From Pseudosulfitobacter sp. DSM 107133 (GTDB taxonomy: Bacteria > Pseudomonadota > Alphaproteobacteria > Rhodobacterales > Rhodobacteraceae), in assembly GCF_022788695.1 (NCBI RefSeq), contig NZ_CP085154.1:2976001-3040000 (forward strand): DNA of 64,000 nucleotides, written 5' to 3'. The position numbers and the translations under genes are program-made. The notes below the pieces were generated by a model that was given only the letters and a program-made list of their open reading frames with translations, had not been told where the DNA came from and searched no databases. Of the stretch, positions 58,750 through 64,000 are shown piece after piece; the first letter of the stretch is position 1, and each line of letters starts with the position of its first letter.

Positions 58750-59789
58750 TGCAACGACTCAAAGGGGTCTTCTGCGGCCAGATCCTCGGTCCAGCCAAAG
58801 GTCTCCCAGCTGTGGGCCATGTGGTCGGGCAGTTCCGCCGTGATCGTGATCACCTTGCGGGTGTGGGGATGCTCGAACCGCATCATCCGCGCGTGCAGGT
58901 GCAGTTTTTTCGAGATGATCCCGCCCAGTTGTGCGCCCCAGCCGTCGCCCAGGTTTTCCTGACCCGAACCGCCGTATTTGCCGTCACCGACAATCGGGTG
59001 GCCCACTTCGGCCATATGCGCGCGCAGCTGGTGGGTGCGGCCTGTGATCGGCTCCAGTGCCACCCACGACGCGCGCGACCCCACGCGGAACAGCGTAGCA
59101 TAGAGGCTGTGGGCCCGTTTCGCGCCCGGCGTGCTGTCCACGTCGCGCGGATGCACCGCGATCATCTTTTCGCCCTCGCCGCCCTTGCCGTGGCCACCGG
59201 CCTTGACCAGCCCGTAACGGACCTCGCCCAGATAGGGCGTGGGCACACCGGCGACGATGGCCCAGTAAATCTTGCGGGTTTCGCGGTGGCGCATCGACGC
59301 GGTCAGCGCCTTGGCCGCCAGCCGCGTGCGCGCCAGCAGCAGCACGCCCGACGTGTCGCGGTCCAGCCTGTGCACAAGGCGCGGCTTTTCCTCGGCATCG
59401 AAAATCAGCGCATCCGACAGCGCATCGACATGGCGATCCGCCTGCCCCGATCCACCCTGCACGGCCAGACCGGGGGGCTTGTTCAGCGCGATCACATGAT
59501 CGTCGCGGTAGATCACACAGTTGCGGATCATCTTGGCATCGGCATCCGAAATCCGCGTGCGCTGGATCACCGGCGCGGCTTCGTCGGGCAGCGGCGGAAT
59601 GCGCACGCTTTGCCCCGCCTCAAGACGGGTCGCGGATTTCACCCGCCCGCCTTCGACACGGATTTCACCCTTGCGGCAGAATTTCTCGATCATGCCCTGG
59701 CTGACCTGCGGAAAGCGTTTCTTCATCCAGCGGTCCAGGCGCTGGTCGGCCTCGTCCGGGGCCACGGTGACGGTTTGAACACGGCTCAT
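58746..59789 (-). CDS. rluC: RluA-family 23S rRNA pseudouridine synthase (RluC-like)
   Basis: This 347-residue enzyme has an N-terminal S4 RNA-binding domain (residues about 12-75) and a catalytic domain with 'LVHRLDRDTSGVLLLARTR' (about 145), which contains the catalytic aspartate, and 'ITGRTHQLRAHMAEVGHPIVGDGKYG' in two parts (about 248). By family it isomerises uridines in 23S rRNA. It overlaps both neighbours by 4 bp. Confidence 0.92.
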   Translation of the reverse strand: MSRVQTVTVAPDEADQRLDRWMKKRFPQVSQGMIEKFCRKGEIRVEGGRVKSATRLEAGQSVRIPPLPDEAAPVIQRTRISDADAKMIRNCVIYRDDHVIALNKPPGLAVQGGSGQADRHVDALSDALIFDAEEKPRLVHRLDRDTSGVLLLARTRLAAKALTASMRHRETRKIYWAIVAGVPTPYLGEVRYGLVKAGGHGKGGEGEKMIAVHPRDVDSTPGAKRAHSLYATLFRVGSRASWVALEPITGRTHQLRAHMAEVGHPIVGDGKYGGSGQENLGDGWGAQLGGIISKKLHLHARMMRFEHPHTRKVITITAELPDHMAHSWETFGWTEDLAAEDPFESLQ

Positions 59790-60166
59790 ACAAAAGCTCC
59801 TCGGGCAAGTATCATGCCCAGCATCAGGCCCAGCACCGAACACCCCACGGACAGGGTGACATAGGCCGCGGCAAGGCCGAACTGGCCCCGCTCGATCAGG
59901 CCGACGGTTTCCAGCGAAAAGGCGGAAAAAGTGGTGAACCCGCCCAGCAGCCCGGTCATCACCAGGGGCGACAGATGCGTCAGCCCCCGCTGCGCCGCAG
60001 CCACCACGAATACCCCCATCAGCACCGACCCGATGACATTCACCCCGATGATCGCAAGGGGGAATTGGGTCGCACCAACCACGCGCATCACGGCCACGCC
60101 AAACAAATAGCGCAGGCTGGCACCGATGGCACCGCCGAGGGCAACGAGGGTCAGGGTCGAGATCAT
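59786..60166 (-). CDS. crcB: fluoride channel protein CrcB/Fluc
   Basis: This 126-residue membrane protein has four helices. 'GGAIGASLRYLFG' (about 11-23), 'GVNVIGSVLMGV' (about 42) with the pore asparagine, and 'GLLGGFTTFSAFSLETV' (about 74-90) are the Fluc signatures. It exports fluoride as a dual-topology dimer. It is first in the operon crcB-rluC-HAD-ATP12. I looked for a fluoride riboswitch upstream and did not recognise one. The ATG at 60166 is chosen over a longer frame. Confidence 0.96.
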   Translation of the reverse strand: MISTLTLVALGGAIGASLRYLFGVAVMRVVGATQFPLAIIGVNVIGSVLMGVFVVAAAQRGLTHLSPLVMTGLLGGFTTFSAFSLETVGLIERGQFGLAAAYVTLSVGCSVLGLMLGMILARGAFV

Positions 60167-60472
60167 GGCGCGTCCATCGCGCGGCCACGCGGAAGAGTCA
60201 AGTTTTCCTCGGCTTTCGCCTGCCGGAACGCTTTGGCAGGTCCGGCGCGGAGCCTGCATCCGCTCAGCGCGCCGTGTCAGGCAAACCCCGCACAGGTCCA
60301 GCCAGTCACCAAACCGCGCAGCGTCAGGCTTTGGCCGCGCGCACGGGGAACATGGACAGCCTTCGGAGCGGTCGCCCGCGCCAATCTACGTCTTCGGTGA
60401 GCCGGACACAGCGGACCTTTAGACCGCAAGAAAGTGTGGTAGTCTGTTATCAGTCAACTGCGAGGTTTGAAG
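60167..60472. other. intergenic strip upstream of crcB
   Basis: About 306 bp between divergent crcB and the PNPOx-family gene. It should hold both promoters. No gene, riboswitch or repeat is recognised. Confidence 0.4.
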
Positions 60473-61066
60473 ATGTCAGAGCAATCAACCAGCATGTTTC
60501 ACGATGGTCACCGTGCGTTGCAGGACAGGTTTGATGGCCGCCGAATGGCAGATGCATTGGAAAAGCATCGGCGGCTTCCCGAGTTTCGGGAGCAAGACGT
60601 CAGCTTCATAGAAAATGCAGAGTTCTTTTTCATTGCTACGGCATACGGACAAAGCGTGGACTGTTCCTTTCGGGGCGGAGCGCCCGGCTTCGTGCAAGTC
60701 ACAGGTCCGACGCGACTTGAGTGGGCGGATTTTGATGGAAACTCGATGTATCGCAGCCTTGGCAATGCACTGAAATCACCGCGAATCGGACTTCTGTTCA
60801 TTGAATTTGGCGCTCGGCCAAAGCGTCTGCGCGTCAATGGCAATTGCACTCTTGTCGACGGCCCAACGAAGGAAGGCCACAAGCTGACCGTGCGTGTCGA
60901 CGCCGACGAGATCTTCCCAAACTGTCCGCGCTATATTCCCGATTTGACCAAAGCTGCTGCTTCCTCTTTCATACCGGACGAAACAGGGGCCAGCGCCAAA
61001 CCCGAATGGAAAAACGCCGAGGACTTGCGCGATGCTCTTCCGGCAAAGGACCCGCACCGTCGATAA
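60473..61066 (+). CDS. pyridoxamine-5'-phosphate-oxidase-family FMN-binding protein
   Basis: This 197-residue split-barrel protein has 'FIENAEFFFIATAYGQSVDCSFRGGAPGFVQV' (in parts, residues about 44-76), typical of PNPOx-like flavin or heme-binding proteins, and 'SPRIGLLFIEFGARPKRLRVNG' (about 100-121). It is unlikely to be the true PdxH, given divergence at substrate positions; the role is unknown. The ATG at 60473 is preferred over a TTG two codons earlier. It stands alone. Confidence 0.85.
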   Translation: MSEQSTSMFHDGHRALQDRFDGRRMADALEKHRRLPEFREQDVSFIENAEFFFIATAYGQSVDCSFRGGAPGFVQVTGPTRLEWADFDGNSMYRSLGNALKSPRIGLLFIEFGARPKRLRVNGNCTLVDGPTKEGHKLTVRVDADEIFPNCPRYIPDLTKAAASSFIPDETGASAKPEWKNAEDLRDALPAKDPHRR

Positions 61067-61137
61067 CATTATAGAGGACCGGTGATGCAGGTTTATGTCA
61101 CCCTGACCTCTTCTTTCGACCCTCGCCGCCCCTGCTA

Positions 61138-61149
61138 GGGTCTGGACCC
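61138..61149. repeat. GGGTCTGGACCC dispersed inverted-repeat motif, copy 2
   Basis: This is an exact second copy of the 12-bp motif at 5061-5072, here between the PNPOx-family gene and rarA, preceded by TAG as at a gene end. Function unknown. Confidence 0.4.
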
Positions 61150-61169
61150 ATTCAGCCTGTCATCGGACC

Positions 61170-62472
<1,303 letters not shown>

Positions 62473-62480
<8 letters not shown>

Positions 62481-63864
62481 CGCGCAACCGCAGTCCGGCA
62501 CGACGCCCGTCACGGATCAGCCCGAAGGCATACCAGCGGCCCGAAGCCTCAAGCGTTTTCCGGAACGTTTCCGGATCGGTAATCGCCACATCGTTCAGCG
62601 TTTCGATGATGTCGCCGGGGCGCAGTCCCGAACGGGCGGCGGGGCCTTCCAGTTGCGTGACAACAACGCCCTCGGCCTCGATCGGCAGGTTCATTTCGGC
62701 AATCACCGCCGGATTGATGCGCGCCACGGTCAGGCCGGGAAAGCGCGACTGCGGTCCAAAGCTGTGCGGATCGCGGGGTGGCTCATCCGGTGCGGCCACC
62801 AGTTCCACCGCGATATCCTCTGCCTTGCCGTCACGCAGCCGCGTGATCTGCGAGGTCTTTCCAAGGCCCGCAACAGTCATGCGATAGACCATTTCCGACG
62901 GCGTGTTCACCGGCAACCCGTCGACGGCGGCGATCACGTCGCCGACCTCGAATCCTGCGGTCAGGAACGGGCTGCTGGGGTGCAGGCCCGACACCACGAT
63001 ACCGCTGACCGACGGCAGGTTCAGCGACTGCGCCATGTCGAAGTCGACCGGCTGGCCCGACATGCCCGCCCACGGACGGCCAAAGGAGGTGGCCCCCGCC
63101 CGCGCCTGTTCGACAAAGCTGTGCACCAGCCCCGCCGGAATCGCAAAGCCGATGCCGTTCGAGCCGCCCGATTTGCTGACGATGCGGGTGTTGATGCCGA
63201 TCACGCGGCCGCCCATGTCCACCAGCGCCCCGCCCGAGTTGCCGGGGTTGATCGGCGCGTCGGTCTGGATGAAATACCCATGCCCCGCGCCCCCGGCCCC
63301 GCCCGACCGCGCGAGGCCAGACACGATGCCGCTGGACACGGTTTGCCCGACGCCAAAGGGGTTGCCGATGGCCAGCACCAGTTCGCCCACTTCGACGGTG
63401 GCGCTGTCGCGCAGGGTGACAAAGGGCAGATCATGCGCGCCGACCAGTTGCAGCACCGCCAGATCGCTGTCTTCGTCCGCCAGCAGCACGTCGGCGGCAT
63501 ATTCTGTGCGGTCGCTCAGCACCACGCGGATTTCGGTGGCCATGCCGACGACGTGATAGTTGGTGACCATCAGCCCGTCGGCACTGAGGATCACACCCGA
63601 GCCAAGCGAGCTTTGCACACGCGGCTCGCGCTGGCCCATACCCTCGAAGAAGCGGTCAAAGAATGGGTCGTTCATGAACGGGGTCTGGCGTCCCTCGGTC
63701 ACCCATTTGGCATAGATGTTGACCACGGCGGGGGCCGCCTGTCGCACCACGGGGGCAAAGCTGAGCGAGATTTCGCCCTGGCTTTGCGGAACCTTGTCCA
63801 TGGTCTGCGCCTGAGCGCCCAGGGCTGTGAAAACCAACGTAGCGGCAAGGATGAAACGTCTCAT
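62473..63864 (-). CDS. DegP/DegQ-type periplasmic serine protease with two PDZ domains
   Basis: This 463-residue protein has a signal peptide 'MRRFILAATLVFTALGAQA', then a trypsin-like domain with histidine in 'VTNYHVVG' (about 103), aspartate in 'DEDSDLAVLQL' (about 132) and serine in 'NPGNSGGALVDMGG' (about 208). Two PDZ domains follow (about 255-345 and 375-455, the latter with 'RSGLRPGDIIETLND'). It degrades or refolds damaged envelope proteins. The ATG at 63864 gives the signal peptide. The strip 63865-64000 shows no gene. Confidence 0.95.
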
Positions 63865-64000
63865 GGCACCTCCGGTTTGCTCTTGGGATATGCCCAGACG
63901 GGACGGCAATTGCAAGACGCGGGCGGTCTGGCGACGCCGCACGCGCATGACACGGCAATGTGCCGCCCCGCTCGGAACCAGCGCCCCGCCCCATCCGTTT

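Noticed and set aside
60167-60472. Fluoride riboswitch upstream of crcB
   Set aside because: The conserved pseudoknot elements were not recognised by eye.

Overview
The window looks like a chromosome segment of a Rhodobacteraceae (Roseobacter-group) alphaproteobacterium. The right 25 kb is high-GC and follows an order familiar from that family: rpmH-rnpA-yidD-ttcA ... yidC-MOSC-yihA-argB, the general amino-acid transporter aapJQMP, and a crcB-rluC-HAD-ATP12 operon. This affiliation comes from gene order and protein style, not from a database search.

Layout. 1-4.7 kb: ordinary accessory/core genes (DHA2 transporter, IS110, HxlR + metallo-hydrolase, MarR + EamA exporter with twin operators). 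4.7-39.0 kb: a mosaic island ending 9 bp from the 3' end of a tRNA-Arg(ACG) gene. It carries four TniQ-family genes or fragments, at least six insertion sequences or fragments, and a series of defence-like or conflict-like modules. 39-64 kb: conserved chromosome.

Island modules, left to right: (a) 5.2-9.7 kb, a tight operon of a membrane alpha/beta hydrolase, a fused degenerate-HNH/AAA ATPase and an intact HNH nuclease (Septu/PtuAB-like core plus a hydrolase); (b) 10.1-12.8 kb, a TetR-led detoxification operon; (c) 14.8-18.3 kb, a DUF262 protein plus a HEPN protein with an R-x4-H motif, the latter split by an IS3 element; (d) 18.5-19.4 kb, an ArsR/SRPBCC pair; (e) 23.0-26.4 kb, four proteins that all belong to deoxyuridine-related families (dCTP-deaminase/dUTPase fold, MazG-like, uracil-DNA-glycosylase-like, thymidylate-synthase-like); (f) 26.4-30.1 kb, an operon of an ACP-like protein, an XRE repressor, an ImmA/IrrE metallopeptidase fused to a chagasin-like inhibitor domain, and a papain-like cysteine peptidase split by an IS256 element; (g) 35-37 kb, a broken Lamassu-like nuclease/SMC pair.

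The strongest candidate for an undescribed system is (f): a papain-fold peptidase encoded directly after a protein that carries a domain resembling the natural inhibitor of such peptidases. The dU-centred cluster (e), which abuts it and shares its 3' boundary, and the hydrolase/HNH-AAA/HNH operon (a) come next. Removing each IS together with one target duplication restores the HEPN and the peptidase reading frames exactly, so both were intact recently. In several modules the predicted toxic component is the broken one.

The segment 22011-39021 is bounded by TGTCAG-starting ends with repeated TGCCAAGC...CCGAC sites and has a tniQ gene next to the end at the tRNA. It may be a Tn7-like element that has lost, or borrows, its transposase and ATPase.
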